DNA of 64,000 bases from Lucinisca nassula (GCA_963580285.1 OY757013.1:129887027-129951026), one strand, 5' to 3'; counted from the first letter of the stretch, positions 1 through 10,245 are shown. Notes: generated by a model from the sequence alone, not told the origin. A program made the numbers and translations.

Positions 1-137
1 TTGGCTTTCCGCTGTTGGTGTTTCAATTAGGGTCTGTTGTTTCATGTTTGTGTGTTTTTCCCATTGGTGTCTCTGATGGGAGCTGTGGGTTGATTGTATC
101 GATTCCTGATCATTGCCTCCACTTCTATGTGCGGTCA
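1..137 (+). mobile_element. PLE tail, 3' part
   Basis: This is the 3' part of the noncoding module that follows Penelope-like RT remnants elsewhere in the window. It carries the recurrent TTTCCCATTGGTGTCTCTGA stretch and the usual end CATTGCCTCCACTTCTAT. It is cut by the window start and runs directly into SINE S1 sequence. Confidence 0.7.
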
Positions 138-208
138 ATTTCAGCGCTGCGCGGACGCATCATGCAGCCCCATCTTTTTTTTTCCTGCCCCGATGGGCGG
201 GGGCCGAT
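138..208 (-). repeat. SINE S1 fragment
   Basis: This piece contains the 5' part of SINE S1 in antisense: a GCGGTCAATTTCAGC stretch, then CATCATGCAGCCC and CCCCGATGGGCGGGG. It lacks the body and tail and is sandwiched between the PLE tail and a tetranucleotide run. Confidence 0.55.
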
Positions 209-218
209 TGTTACTTTT

Positions 219-255
219 TATGTATGTATGTATGTATGTATGTATGTATGTATGT
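219..255. repeat. TATG microsatellite
   Basis: About nine TATG repeats are followed by a T run and TTG repeats. All small open frames over this run are repeat translations, not genes. Confidence 0.95.
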
Positions 256-455
256 ATTTTTTTGTTGTTGTTGTTGGTTTTGGTTTTACGGCCCTTTCAA
301 GATTATTTCACTCATATCGAGCCGATCGTTAATCAGAGGTGGGCGAAAACCGGAGTACCCTGCTAAAACCCACCTGACCTTCCGTTGCAGAACTTGGCGT
401 TTCACATAGGACCCGAGCGGGGCTCTAACCACAGCGGTGAGAGACCTAATGATCA
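256..455 (-). repeat. SINE S3 copy (tRNA-headed)
   Basis: Read on the minus strand this matches the copy at 2491-2718. It shares GATCATTAGGTCTCTCACCG, a CAAGTTCTGCAACGGAAGG block, TCGCCCACCTCTGATTAACG and the end GGGCCGTAAAACC. The tRNA-like head is replaced by the TATG run at 456-567, so this copy is 5' truncated. Confidence 0.7.
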
Positions 456-567
456 ATGTATGTATGTATGTATGTATGTATGTATGTATGTATGTATGTA
501 TGTATGTATGTATGTATGTATGTATGTATGTATGTATGTATGTATGTATGTATTTATGTATGTATGA
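456..567. repeat. TATG microsatellite
   Basis: About 28 tetranucleotide units lie directly against the truncated SINE S3. The 60-residue frame here is a CMYV repeat and not a protein gene. Confidence 0.97.
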
Positions 568-710
568 GTTGGTGCATGCATGCTAATAAATAAAAACATT
601 TTTACCATTTATCTCTCGCCATGAACCTAAAAATCCCGGATCACCCTTCTCGCGTTTACCGATGCCGTATAACCAACCTTTAAAACGAGGCTATCTCTGA
701 TTTACAGCGA

Positions 711-991
711 CATTACGAAAACACGCCTATACAAATACATCGCAAATTTTGCAGCCGAAAAAGAACGAATTTTTTTAGAGGAAAAAGTGTGGTATTTTTT
801 CCCATTTCTGCTCAAAGTATATATTACGGATACACGTTAGAACCGCCTCATCGAGGCGGTTCTAACGAGTACCCACAATCTATATTTTAGAGCAAAAATA
901 AGAATAATAAGGTTTAATCATGTAAACCCCAGTTCTAGTAAAAACGAGTAGAGTTCAATAGGGGTCAGAATTATATAACGTATTTTCTGAT
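711..991 (+). mobile_element. MITE-A copy 1
   Basis: MITE-A consensus features seen here: left end CATTACGAAAACACGCCTAT, a CCGAAAAAG arm, the central palindrome TAGAACCGCCTCATCGAGGC with its mirror arm, a right arm, and an inverted right end (here decayed to ACGTATTTTCTGATG). No coding capacity is present. Family length is about 270-290 bp. The transposase that moves it is unknown. Confidence 0.9.
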
Positions 992-1057
992 GAGAAACGA
1001 GGAATCAGACATGTAAACATGATAACGTAACTTACCGAATGTAATGTAACGTCGGGA

Positions 1058-1336
1058 CATTTCGCAAACACGCCTATACAAATACATTGCCACCTTTATC
1101 GCCGAAAAAATGAAAATTTTATGATTAAAAATTGTAATAATTTTCTTATTTCTGCTCAAAATATAGATGTTGGGCACTGGTTAGAACCGCCTCATCGAGG
1201 CGGTTCTAACGAGTACCCACAATCTATATTTTGGAACAGAAATAAGAACAATACGTTATACCCCCGGAAACCCCAGTTTTACTATATAAAAGTGGGGTTC
1301 AAGGGGGTCAAAAGTATATAGGCGTGTTTTCGTGAA
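1058..1336 (+). mobile_element. MITE-A copy 2
   Basis: This copy has both arms. Left end is TTCGCAAACACGCCTATAC; the central palindrome ...GAACCGCCTCATCGAGGCGG... is perfect. The right arm carries the family hairpin CCCCAGTTTTACTATATAAA with its partner GTGGGG. It ends TATAGGCGTGTTTTCGTGA. Confidence 0.93.
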
Positions 1337-1975
1337 GAATTCCCGCTTTACAGGAAGAAAGTTATGGTAAATAATACTAAATAAATGATAGCAGTGCGTC
1401 TGCCATTACTGACAATGATCAACCTAATTAAATGCAAGAAATGCTACTGTTTGAGTGGTCTAATATGGCTGATTAGACCAGTTCTAGCTCCAAAAGTCCA
1501 TACTGAAGACAGAGCAAGAAAAGTTATAGGAAGATAGCTCTATTGATGATGCCTTAGCTCTGGGTTAACGCTGGCATCGCCGGTTAATTTTGCCTCATAT
1601 TTACTGGCACTCCTTCTGATGAGACCTCACCACTTTATTCGTCATTTGTTCCCGCAACTCTGTTGGTACGAGTATGTGGAAGTCCATGTGAGAGGCTTTT
1701 AATGTTTTCTTGTATAGTTTCTTCTGACTACATGATAGCGCTTGCCCATTGCTAGTTCTCCACTGACAGAGGATTTATTTTTGACAAAAGTTCCTCAGGC
1801 ATCCTGATAACATTGCTTGTCTATCTTAACTCCGCATCACTGTCTTTTTCAAGACTTCTGCGTCTGGAATCTTCCCATCAACACTCATCTTTTTAAAGTG
1901 TTCTTAGACAACATGTATGATATTGGTTCAGACTTTTGGCATGCAGTTGGAAAACGCTTTGAGTTTGGCATGCGT
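1337..1975. other. No recognised feature
   Basis: This AT-rich stretch lies between two MITE-A copies. I see no coding region, RNA gene or repeat relative. The 64-residue frame at 1817-2011 runs into MITE-A and has no recognisable domain. Confidence 0.6.
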
Positions 1976-2256
1976 ATTATACGAAAACACGCCAATAGAA
2001 ATGCATTGTAAAATTTACCGCCGAAAACACGAAACTTTTACGGTGAAAAAATTGTGATATTTTTCTTATTTCTGTTCAAAATATAGATTATGTGTAATCG
2101 TTAGAACCGCCGTATCAAGGCGGTTCAAACGAGTACTCATAATCTATATTTTAGAGCAGAAATAAGAAAAATAAGATTTATTCCAGTGAACCCAGGTTTT
2201 ACTATCCAAAAGCGGGGTTCAAGGGGGTCAAATTATATAGTCGTGTTTTGCGATGA
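1976..2256 (+). mobile_element. MITE-A copy 3
   Basis: Ends are TACGAAAACACGCC and TAGTCGTGTTTTGCGATG. The palindromic centre reads AGAACCGCCGTATCAAGGCG, so it has two arm mismatches and is older than copy 2. Confidence 0.88.
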
Positions 2257-2490
2257 GTGCTGCCAGCATACAGCTCTGTATAATTGTATCTTCGTATCAA
2301 GTCTGATCCCGCTTCGACCCTAAACGGCAGAATAAATGTACTGCACTGTCTTTTGTGAAACGTAGAATCAAAACTTTTCTTATTTATTTCTGCCGCAAAC
2401 ATAAATCGCGAATGTTTGTGGAAACAGCATCATCATACTAATTACTTTCTATGGTTTTGAGCAAAAGTCAGAGTTAAAATCTATTTTACG

Positions 2491-2718
2491 GGTCTCCGTG
2501 GCGTCGTGGGTAAGAGCGCTGACTCTTAATCATTAGGTCTCTCACCGCATTAGTTCGAGACTGGCTCGGGTCACATGTGGGACACCAAGTTCTGCAACGG
2601 AAGGCCAGGTGCTTTTTCTCCGGGTTCTCCAGTTTTCGCCCATCTCTGATTAACGAACGGTTCGATAAGAGTGAAATAATCTTAAAAGGGCCGTAAAACC
2701 AAAACAAAAAAAAAACAA
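2491..2718 (+). repeat. SINE S3, full-length, tRNA-headed
   Basis: The head CTCCGTGGCGTCGTGGGTAA has an A-box-like block, and AGTTCGAGACTGG about 60 nt downstream resembles a pol III B box, as in tRNA-derived SINEs. The body CAAGTTCTGCAACGGAAGGC is shared with copies at 256-455 and 52264-52475. The 3' end GGGCCGTAAAACC is followed by an A-rich tail. I treat it as a retroposon rather than a working tRNA gene because no cloverleaf closes. Confidence 0.8.
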
Positions 2719-3096
2719 AAAACTTTCTTTGTACGTTTTTTTAGAAATGCAGTTTACGTAAATTCTGTTCATCACCGTAATAGTTCATTTAGGTCATATT
2801 GCAAGTAAGTTTCACGGCGCTCATATGATGGAGTTACATATATGCTCAGTCTGAGCAGAGTCTTTGCTGTCCGCACGAAGAATCACTGGCCTTGGAATCA
2901 ATAACGAAGGCTGATCAGACTGCACGGATGCATAGACAGTAAATAAATTTGATTTAGCAAATGAGAACTCAAAGACATTATTCCACTAACTCAACTCATG
3001 AAATTATGGAAATTCATGTCCTTCGTAAACCCATTCTTCAAAGTGCGTATGCGCAGCTATCTAGTGGAACTAAATGACTGAATGCTGGTCTGACCT
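2719..3096. other. No recognised feature
   Basis: Unique AT-rich sequence between SINE S3 and MITE-A. I see no gene or repeat relative in it. Confidence 0.55.
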
Positions 3097-3856
3097 CATT
3101 ACGAAACACACGCCTATACAAATGCATTGTAAACTTTACTGTCGAAAAAACGAGAATTTTAAGATAAAAAATGTAATATTTGTCCTATTCCAGCACAAAA
3201 AAAAAATTATGGGTACTCGTTGAGTGCCCACAACCTATAATTTACATCAGAAATAAGCAAAAATAAGGTTTACCCATGTAAACCCCAGTTTAACTATAAA
3301 AAAGTGGGGTTCAACTGTCAGAGTCGGAGTCTAACTCTTGGTTTTCTTTTGTTTCAGCATTTCAGTGGTTTCTTGCTGTCGAGTCCTCACCGTTGTTTCA
3401 TCTCTGGGTTGTTTGATTTTTTTTTTTGTGTTCACGAAGATGTTGCACTGATGAGTTAGGAGGCCTTCGTGCGGACTGAACAAAGCGACGGAAGTGAGGC
3501 CGAGGATTGTGGCCACGTAAAATCGATTCAAGACCCCAGTATAATTCGTTTCATTGACCGTTCCAAGGCGGTTCTTCTGTCGCGGTTTATTTTTGTTATG
3601 GTCTGTCTTTGTGTGTTTGTATCGCTTATATTATTTTGATTTGGTTAGCCTATTGGCCATTTTGCGGGAAAGTAACTGTCCTTTAGGCTTACCGCTATTG
3701 ATGTTTCCATTAGGTTCTGTTGTTGCATGTCTGTGTTTTTGTCCCTTTGGTGTCGCTGATGGGTGCTGTGGGTTAATTGTATCCATTCCTGATCATTGCC
3801 TTCACTTCTATTTTTCAAGGGGGTCAAAAGTATATAGGTGTGTTTTCGTGTTGCTA
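3097..3856 (+). mobile_element. MITE-A copy 4, split by a PLE tail
   Basis: The left part (3097-3313) stops after AAAGTGGGGTTCAA. The missing right end, TTCAAGGGGGTCAAAAGTAT plus TATAGGTGTGTTTTCGTG, resumes at 3817. In uninterrupted copies these abut as GGGGTTCAAGGGGGTC, so the PLE tail between them is an insertion with TTCAA repeated on both sides. The central palindrome has lost its hairpin arms. Confidence 0.85.
3314..3816 (+). mobile_element. PLE tail inserted in MITE-A
   Basis: About 500 bp of the tail module: TCTAACTCTTGGTTTTCTTT, CACTGATGAGTTAGGAGGCC-like region, GCGACGGAAG, CGTTCCAAGGCGGTTCTTCT, GGGAAAGTAACTGTCCTTTA, and the end CATTGCCTTCACTTCTATTT. Insertion into a known target defines its limits and gives a likely 5-bp duplication, TTCAA. 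No RT is attached, as expected of a 5'-truncated retroelement. Confidence 0.8.
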
Positions 3857-3899
3857 TGTCTACCTCCATGGTTGCTGCGAAGAAACAAACAAAGTTCTG

Positions 3900-4190
3900 A
3901 TGATATTGTTTGTTTGATTTGAGATTTAACGTCCCCGTCAACACTGTAAGGGTCATTTTGGAGACGTTGCTTCCAATTCTGTTGGCATTTGACCCGATAT
4001 TGAGATGACATGACATCTCAAGCCCTGCCGCCCAATGAAACCAAAAGGGTTTATTAGCACTTACGGTACGACTCGCACCGCTTTGACTGGGCAGGCTTAG
4101 AGCCTCTAATTGGTTTACCAGTACTCTTGTGCGGGTTGTGGAAACATCATGCAGCCCATCTATTTCTTCAAGTCCCGATGGGCGGGGCTG
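3900..4190 (-). repeat. SINE S1 copy
   Basis: On the plus strand it starts with the reverse tail TTGTTTGTTTGATTTGAGAT and continues TTAACGTCCCCGTCAACACT, GGAGACGTTGCTTCCAATTC, CCCAATGAAACC and CCAGTACTCTTGTGCGGGTT. It ends CCCGATGGGCGGGGC. Read on the minus strand it is near full length (about 290 bp). Confidence 0.85.
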
Positions 4191-4302
4191 GTGATAAAGA
4201 AGAAAAGATATTTAAGATGATCTGCCATGCATGCGTAATGTGCATAATGATAGTTTTATCTATCAGAGACACATGCAAATATATTGCGATTTCTTATTTT
4301 TC

Positions 4303-4435
4303 TTCTTCACCATCATCACCATCATCATCATCATCATCATCATCATAATCATCACCGTCATCATCATCTTCTTCTTCTTCTTCTTCTTCAGATTCTTCTT
4401 CTTCTCTACATTTTTCTTCTTCATGTTTTTCTGTC
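4303..4435. repeat. ATC and CTT microsatellite cluster
   Basis: Runs of CATCAT and then CTTCTT occupy this interval. The overlapping His-, Ser- or Ile-rich frames are repeat translations. Confidence 0.95.
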
Positions 4436-4849
4436 ATTAAAGATATGTGACTGCTGCTTTCCTTTGTAATGTATATTATGCAGCTGCGTTTTTGCGTAAA
4501 GGGTGCTACGGCTCTGCTAATGGTAATGCAAGGAATCCTTCATGAGAGAACACAATCAGCCCTTCTGATAATTAGCATTCAAACATTGGCGCATGAAACT
4601 GTGTGATTAATGAGGCTTTCTGCTGCTGCAGTTTCCACTAGTAGCATAATCTATCACATTTAAGACAAAAACCCTGTCATTCTGAAAATGTGCAAAATGC
4701 ATTCTGCATATAAATGAACACTACGAATCTCACGAGTTTCAATGTTAGGCAAATGAACTTATTCACATTTTTAACTGTGAATTTTTTTTTATTTTATTTT
4801 TTTTTTTATGAATATCGTGCCCCCATTGGTGAATTTGATAGAACATTAC
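4436..4849. other. No recognised feature
   Basis: AT-rich sequence with a T-rich run near 4785-4810. I see no gene, RNA or repeat relative. Confidence 0.55.
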
Positions 4850-5030
4850 GATAACACACACGTGTGATATTATATCAAATGGCTTCTTTTCTGAAGAATA
4901 TTAATGATATTTGTCTTATTCATACTCCAAACATACGCTGTGTGTGCTCAACAGAGCCGAATCACTGAGGCGGTTCTAATGAGTAGCCACAACCTAGGTC
5001 TTGGAGGTATGATAAGAAGAATATGGTATG
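4850..5030. mobile_element. MITE-B copy (degenerate)
   Basis: MITE-B shares MITE-A's central arm (AGGCGGTTCTAA, CCACAACCTAGG) but has different ends. Here the end is CATTACGATAACACACGTGT. The second end is lost. Confidence 0.6.
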
Positions 5031-5047
5031 AGATGAGGACTCGACAG

Positions 5048-5327
5048 CATCACGAAAACACGCCTATATAATTTTGACCCCCTTGAACCCCTCGTTTATA
5101 TAGTAAAACTGGGGTTTCGGGGGTATACCTATTTTTTCTTATTTCTGCTCTAAAATATAGATTGTGGGTACTCGTTAGAACCGCCCCCATGAGGCGGTTC
5201 TAACGAGTGTCCACAATCTATATTTTGAGCAGAAATAAGAAAAATAGCATAATTTTTCACCATAAAATTTTCATTTTTTTCGGCGATAAAGGTGGCTTTG
5301 TATTTGTATAGGCGTGTTTTCGTAATG
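5048..5327 (-). mobile_element. MITE-A copy 5
   Basis: It is complete, with ends CATCACGAAAACACGCCTAT and ATAGGCGTGTTTTCGTAATG. The centre reads AGAACCGCCCCCATGAGGCG. The left flank GATGAGGACTCGACAG is the same PLE-tail sequence that flanks MITE-A copy 7, so two copies sit at the same target motif. Confidence 0.93.
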
Positions 5328-5335
5328 ACCACGGA

Positions 5336-5640
5336 GGCTTCTATTGGTGAATTTGATATTACATTACGATAGCACACTTTTGTGATACAGCACATTCTTT
5401 CATATATCAACTGGTTTCTTTTTTGAAGATAAGTCATGATATTGTTCTTGTTCATACTCCAACAATAGGTCATGGGTGCTCAACAAATCCAACTCACTGA
5501 GACGGTTCTTACGAGTAGCCACAACCTAGGTCTTGGAGGAATAATAATAAGAATTTAGTAAGCCCATGTAAACCTTAGTGTTCTCTATATAAAATGGGGT
5601 TTAGAGGGGTGTTAATTACCCCGACTTGTTAACATGACGA
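5336..5640. mobile_element. MITE-B copy
   Basis: Left end is TTACGATAGCACAC, the middle has CACTGAGACGGTTCTTACGA, and the right part has TATATAAAATGGGGTTTAGA and CCGACTTGTTAACATG. It is diverged but in family order. Confidence 0.7.
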
Positions 5641-5654
5641 TATATTCTTGCACA

Positions 5655-6365
5655 CCAGACAAGGAAATCCGTGATTTTACCCTGGGATAGAAATTTATGT
5701 TCTGACCCTGGTGTTCCGACCCAAAATCGAATATAATCGCGTGTTTGATAAATGCACTGGTTGATTACAACCTCATGCGCGGCGGAGGCCCCCGCCCATA
5801 GGGGCTGAAGAAATATATGGGCTGCACGATGCTTCCACGCAGAGCTGAATCCGGCCCGCACACTAGTACTGGTAAACCGCTTAGAGGATCTAAGCCTGTC
5901 CAGGAACCGCGGTGCAAGGCTGTCCGTCCATGCTAATAAACCCTACTGGTTTCATTGGGCGACAGGGCTTGAGATGTCATTTCATCTCAATGTCGGGTAA
6001 AAGTCCCGCAAAATTGGAAGCAACGTCTCCAAAATGACCTTTACAGTGTTGACGGGGACGCTAAACCTCGAATCAAACAAAATCATGCGCGGCGTCGTCA
6101 TGCGTGACGTCACTAAACATTCCTGTTGTGTCATCAAAAAATGGCGGACGTCGGTAACCGAAGTGACAGCAGCATTAAAAATTCGCAATAGAAATGGAAG
6201 GTATGCAAGAAAAAGAATCCAATATGGGTGTGAGGAGTGGATACAAAAATCCGTCCCTCGGGATCACTGTCCGGCATCACTCGGCAAGCCTCGTGATGCC
6301 GGACAGTGTCCCTCGGGAACGATGTTTTCAATCCACTCCTCACACCCATATAAGATTCTTAAAGA
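5655..6365 (+). mobile_element. MITE-E copy 1, interrupted by SINE S1
   Basis: Outer segments match MITE-E at 8888-9300 in opposite orientation: CCGTGATTTTACCCTGGGAT, then the centre ACTGTCCGGCATCACTCGGC with mirror CGTGATGCCGGACAGTG, framed by GGGTGTGAGGAGTGGA and TCCACTCCTCACACCC. Removing the SINE leaves about 400 bp. No coding frame is convincing. Confidence 0.8.
5785..6083 (+). repeat. SINE S1, full-length with target duplication
   Basis: The 11-bp direct repeat CATGCGCGGCG lies at 5774-5784 and 6084-6094. The second MITE-E copy has the uninterrupted site, which proves insertion. The SINE runs from GAGGCCCCCGCCCATAGGGG to the tail AAATCAAACAAAAT-like end (299 bp). The target duplication and A-rich tail fit LINE-driven retroposition. 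I see no clear pol III boxes, so the head type is unresolved. Confidence 0.9.
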
Positions 6366-6471
6366 CTGCTGGGGCATATCTGCGCTTTGTTCCGTCTGCG
6401 TATGGAATCAAAACACGAAACGCACTGATGAGTCGAGTCGATTATCACTTAGCTTAGGCTGGAAAAGTAGT

Positions 6472-6739
6472 CATCACGAAAACACGCCTATATAATTTTG
6501 ATCCCCTTGAACCCCACTTTATATAGTAAAACTGGGGTTTCCGGGGGTATACCTATTTTTCTTATTTCTGCTCTAAAATATAGGTTGTGGGTACTCGATG
6601 AGGCGGTTATAACGGGTACCAACAATCTATATAATGAGCAGAAATAAGAAAAAAATATCACAATTTTTCACCATAAAATTTTCGTTTTTTTTCGGCGGTT
6701 AAGTATACAATGTATTTGTATAGGCGTGTTTTCGTAATG
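6472..6739 (-). mobile_element. MITE-A copy 6
   Basis: Both ends are present (CATCACGAAAACACGCCTAT; GGCGTGTTTTCGTAATG). The left half of the central palindrome has lost bases (TGGGTACTCGATGAGGCGGT), so the hairpin is shortened at its tip. Confidence 0.9.
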
Positions 6740-6849
6740 CCTGAACGTGGACATAAATCACGAAATACGCCTATATGATATTTACCCAATAAAACTCCAA
6801 GTTTTTGCATTATATTTAACCTGGGTTTTATAGATTGTGGATACTCATT

Positions 6850-7585
6850 CGAACCCAACACCTCCCACCAGAAACACAAAAGGGAAAGAAATACGCGCAT
6901 GTAGCATAACACCAATAGCGAAAAGCCAACTGCAACTGTTACTTTCCCACAAAATGGCCAATTGGCTATCCCAAACAAAAAGATACACACATTAAAAGAC
7001 GAACTATAACAAACATAAACCGCGACAGAACGGTCAGTGAAAAAGTATTTGGGGGTGGGGGGGGGGGGGGTGGGGTTAAGGCCGCAGTCTTCGCCCTTAC
7101 TTCCGTCGCGATTTAGACAATACTTTGTTCAGTCCGCATGAATGCTTCCTAACTAATCCGTGTAACATTTCCGAAAACACAAAAAATCAAACAACCACAG
7201 TGATGAGACAACAGTGAGGACTCGACAGCATCACGAAAACACGCGTATATAATTTTGACGCCCTTGAACCCCACTTTTATATAGAAAAACTGGGGTTTCC
7301 GGGGGTATATCTTATTTTTTCTTATTTCTGCTCTAAAATATCGATTGTGGGTACTCGTTAGAACCGCCTCGATGAGGCGGTTCTAACGAGTGCCCACAAT
7401 CTATATTTTCAGCAGAAATAAGAAAAATATCACAATTTTTCATCGTAAAATTTTCAATTTTTCGGCGGAAAAATAGTTAATGTATTTGTATAGGCGTGTT
7501 TTTACGGAATGGCAAGAAAACACTGCATTGATGGAGCAGAAGAAAACCAACAGTTAGACTCCGATGAACCATACCAGAGACACAG
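6850..7585 (-). mobile_element. PLE tail interrupted by MITE-A copy 7
   Basis: In minus orientation this has the full tail order. The module is broken at 7229-7511 by MITE-A: left flank GAGGACTCGACAG, right flank CAAGAAAACACTGCATTG, which join as CGACAGCAAGAAACC in other tails. A G-rich run at 7050-7076 sits at the same position as the poly-C tract of sister copies. Confidence 0.82.
7229..7511 (-). mobile_element. MITE-A copy 7
   Basis: It is complete and has a perfect centre, AGAACCGCCTCGATGAGGCG. Left end CATCACGAAAACACGCG; right end GGCGTGTTTTTACGGAATG. It lies within a PLE tail, so the target site can be inferred. Confidence 0.95.
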
Positions 7586-8090
7586 GTCAGTTTTGCTTCA
7601 ATCTTCACGAAACTTTCCTAGAATGTTTGTCTTGATGATACTTTGGTCGAGTTGGAATATGGGTTATATCAAGTGAAAAGGTAGGTCACTAGGTCAAATT
7701 ACATGTATTTAGAACATTGTTCAGCCACAGTTTTGCTAAGTCGTCAAACTTTGTCAGAATGTGTGTCTTGATGCTTTTTTCTATCAAGATTGAATATCTG
7801 TTATACAGAATACAAAAGCTAGGCCACAAGATCAAATTTCTTAAATATATTATTCACCCTCTGTCGTGAGAGGCCTCACTTCAGCTAAACAAATGGCCGA
7901 CTCAGCTTAAAATAGCAAGATTCATTAAGTCAACTGTCATAATAATTGCAAAAATAGTGTCACAGAAAATGTTCCTCTGATGCTGCTAAAATGTTCATCC
8001 TCTATAAAACAAGAGTTCTAAAATTTCACGACTCGGATTAGTCTGTGTAGCCGAACAGGCTGTTTAAGTCCTACCTGGCCGAATGTCTCG
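7586..8090. other. Degenerate dispersed repeat, no gene
   Basis: Two loosely similar blocks contain AACTTTGTCAGAATGTGTGT / AACTTTCCTAGAATGTTTGT followed by TCTTGATG, about 140 bp apart. This suggests an old minisatellite-like repeat. No coding region is seen. Confidence 0.45.
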
Positions 8091-8104
8091 AAGATAGGAC
8101 CATA

Positions 8105-8527
8105 TCGAACAAACGCCTGTCTAAATATAATGACAATTGTCCTCCCAAAATTGAAATTTTTAAGATATAACAATCTGATTTTTCATATTTCTGCTCAAAA
8201 CATAGGTCGTGGGAACTCTTTAGAAAATCGCCTTGGCGATGCGGTTCTAAATAGTACCCACAACGTATGTTTTGTTTGTTTGTGTCCAGTCAAAACTTTT
8301 TAGATCGTGTTTGAGCCGGTCATTTTACCAATCCACATTTTACCTGTAAGCGGTTCACCAGTACAGTGCACATTCTTTCGCCAGAAACCGAAAACTGCCC
8401 TTCTTAAAGTCTATGATTTTGAGTAGAAATAAGAAAAGTAATTTTCACCCCTGTAAACCCCAGTTTTACAATATCAAAGTGGGGTTTAAGAGCGTCAAAG
8501 TTTTATAGTTTTTTTGATCGTGATGGT
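8105..8527 (+). mobile_element. MITE-A copy 8, interrupted by a SINE
   Basis: The left end is decayed (ATCGAACAAACGCCTGTCTA). The centre has AAATCGCCTTGGCGATGCGG. The right arm (TGAGTAGAAATAAG, CCCCAGTTTTACAATATC) resumes after the S2 fragment. TATG-TTTTG-like sequence on both sides suggests a target duplication. Confidence 0.75.
8273..8404 (-). repeat. SINE S2, 3' part
   Basis: It has the antisense S2 tail TTGTTTGTGTCCAGTC, then GAGCCGGTCATTTTACCAAT, GTAAGCGGTTCACCAGTACA and AACTGCCCTTCTT. The tRNA-like head is absent. Confidence 0.7.
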
Positions 8528-8798
8528 CTCAAGGCCGGATTCATATCTTCTTCTTATTCGTTTTGCAATGCGACACGGGCCTGCAACCAAAACAATGATA
8601 ATACTGGTTTTATTGAATTACATTGATCTCAAGACAGTAACGAGCGTTAATGCACTCAAGTTCGACATTTTCTTTCTTGTGAACCGATAACACAGCAGCT
8701 CAGATAGACCAAATTAGTCTGTGAGCAAGATAATAGAATCTGAAAAAGGTCATGCCGAACGCGATCATTGACGATAGGCCAGTCTTGTACAGTACATT

Positions 8799-9470
8799 GT
8801 GGGCGGTTGGGTGAGGCAAAGGTGACGTCTATCTTGCAAACTGATATTGGCTTACAGTAAGACAAGTGCAGCAGGTAAGGGAAGATGGGTGAATATTATA
8901 AGAATCTTATATGGGTGGGTGGAAAAATCCGCCCCAAGGGTCACTGTCCGGCATCTCGAGGCTTGCCGAGTGATGCCAGACAGTGATCCCGAGAAACGGA
9001 TGTTTCCATCCACCCCTCACACCCATATAGGATTTTTTCTTGCATACCTTCCATTTCTTAGCGCGGATTTTTAATGCTGCAGTCACTTCGGTTACCGACG
9101 TCCGCCGTATTGTGATTACACTGCAGGAATGTTTAGAGATGTCAGGTAGCGAGCTGTGACGTCATCCTTAACGACGGCGCATACGCGGTCGTAATCAACC
9201 AGTGCATTTATCAAACACGCGATTATAATCGATTTTTGGTCGGATGACCAGGGTCCGAATATAAATTTCTATCCCAGGGTAAAATCACGGACGCAAATAT
9301 AGTTCTTCCGTTTCAACACTTCCATTCATACTCCTCTCTCCCCTGTTTATCACTTTCATCTCCTCTGCTATCTCTTCTATCACTTTTTCTCCCTTTCTCT
9401 GAGAGACGACACAAAATGACCCACAAGGGTTGACCTGTCGTTCAACCAAAAACAATCAATCAATCAATTA
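8799..9470 (+). repeat. SINE-like S5, split by MITE-E
   Basis: The head (GCGGTTGGGTGAGGC ... GATATTGGCTTACAGTAAGA) and tail (TTTCAACACTTCC, CTCTGAGAGACGACACAAAA, ACCCACAAGGGTTGAC, then ATCA repeats) are contiguous at 33800-34100. Here MITE-E lies between them. The 3' ATCA tail suggests a retroposon; its head is not clearly tRNA-like. Confidence 0.7.
8888..9300 (-). mobile_element. MITE-E copy 2
   Basis: This is an uninterrupted copy with centre GGCATCTCGAGGCTTGCCGA. It supplies the empty site proving the SINE insertion at 5785-6083, and it is itself inserted in S5. Confidence 0.8.
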
Positions 9471-9559
9471 AATATACAGTACATTAGCACAACGAATCTA
9501 TATTTTTCTGTCGAATACTTCTATTTTAGGTAATGGTTATTTGTTTGGAGTCAAATGGT

Positions 9560-9775
9560 CCATTCAACACTATTGTGGATAAGCGGTAATTCCAGTATAG
9601 TATTATATGATTTTGCCAGAAAGTGAAACCCCATATTTGAATGAGCGGAAGGGAGAGAATGGCCGTAGAAAAAATCATGATCAATCTACGAACGAAAGTT
9701 GTTGACGTGGCAGATATCGAACCCCGACCTCCTGATCACCAGTTAGGCGCGCACCAGATTTAGCCACAAAGGCCG
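9560..9775 (-). repeat. SINE S2 copy
   Basis: On the minus strand it has a tRNA-like head: GCTAAATCTGGTGCGCGCCT then TGATCAGGAGGTCGGGGTTC, a GGTTCGATAC-like B box. The body has GATTGATCATGATTTTTTCT and CATTCTCTCCCTTCCGC. The 3' end is diverged. Confidence 0.7.
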
Positions 9776-9999
9776 GTGAAAAATAGGCAATATGTACATT
9801 TATTGATTCGCAAATGCCATTCTACTGTAAATTGTTCAGGTCACACGATAACTACTTTGTTTTTATTTCATTTGTGGTTTGTCCCAGTTGCAAAATAACT
9901 TTGGCTTTTGTACTTAGGAGTCTATGATATTCTTAATGATGGTTTGGTCTATGATATCTGACAAGAATGTTAGCGCCGGAACATGACAAACCCCAGACA
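9776..9999. other. No recognised feature
   Basis: Short AT-rich spacer between SINE S2 and MITE-B; nothing recognisable. Confidence 0.5.
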
Positions 10000-10245
10000 T
10001 CACGTAAACAAGTCTGTGAAAAGTACCCCCTACCCCCTTAACCCCACTTTTATAAATAAAAACTGGTGTTTACTGGGTAAACATTACTTTTCTTATTTCT
10101 CCTAAATGACATAGATTGTGGGTACTCGTTAAAATCGCCTCAGTGAGGCGGTTCTCACGAGCATCAACAGCCTATGTTGGCAGTTAAATAAGAAAAATAT
10201 CACGGATTGTCATCAGAAAAGTAGTCATTATTGGGATGTGAAAAA
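10000..10245 (-). mobile_element. MITE-B copy
   Basis: It has MITE-B features: ATCACGTAAACAAGTCTGTG, ACCCCACTTTTATAAATAAA, centre AATCGCCTCAGTGAGGCGGT, CAGTTAAATAAGAAAAATAT. The outer right end is ATGTGAAAAATGCAC and is decayed. Confidence 0.8.

Noticed and set aside
456..567. 60-residue frame in TATG repeat
   Set aside because: Pure microsatellite translation.
1615..1640. CTGATGAGACC as a hammerhead core
   Set aside because: No GAAA and no pairing helices follow.
2491..2565. Possible tRNA gene at the SINE S3 head
   Set aside because: Boxes are present but no cloverleaf forms and the sequence continues into a repeated body and A tail; the same holds for S2 and S4 heads.
4231..4469. His/Leu/Phe-rich frames
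   Set aside because: Translations of CAT and CTT runs.
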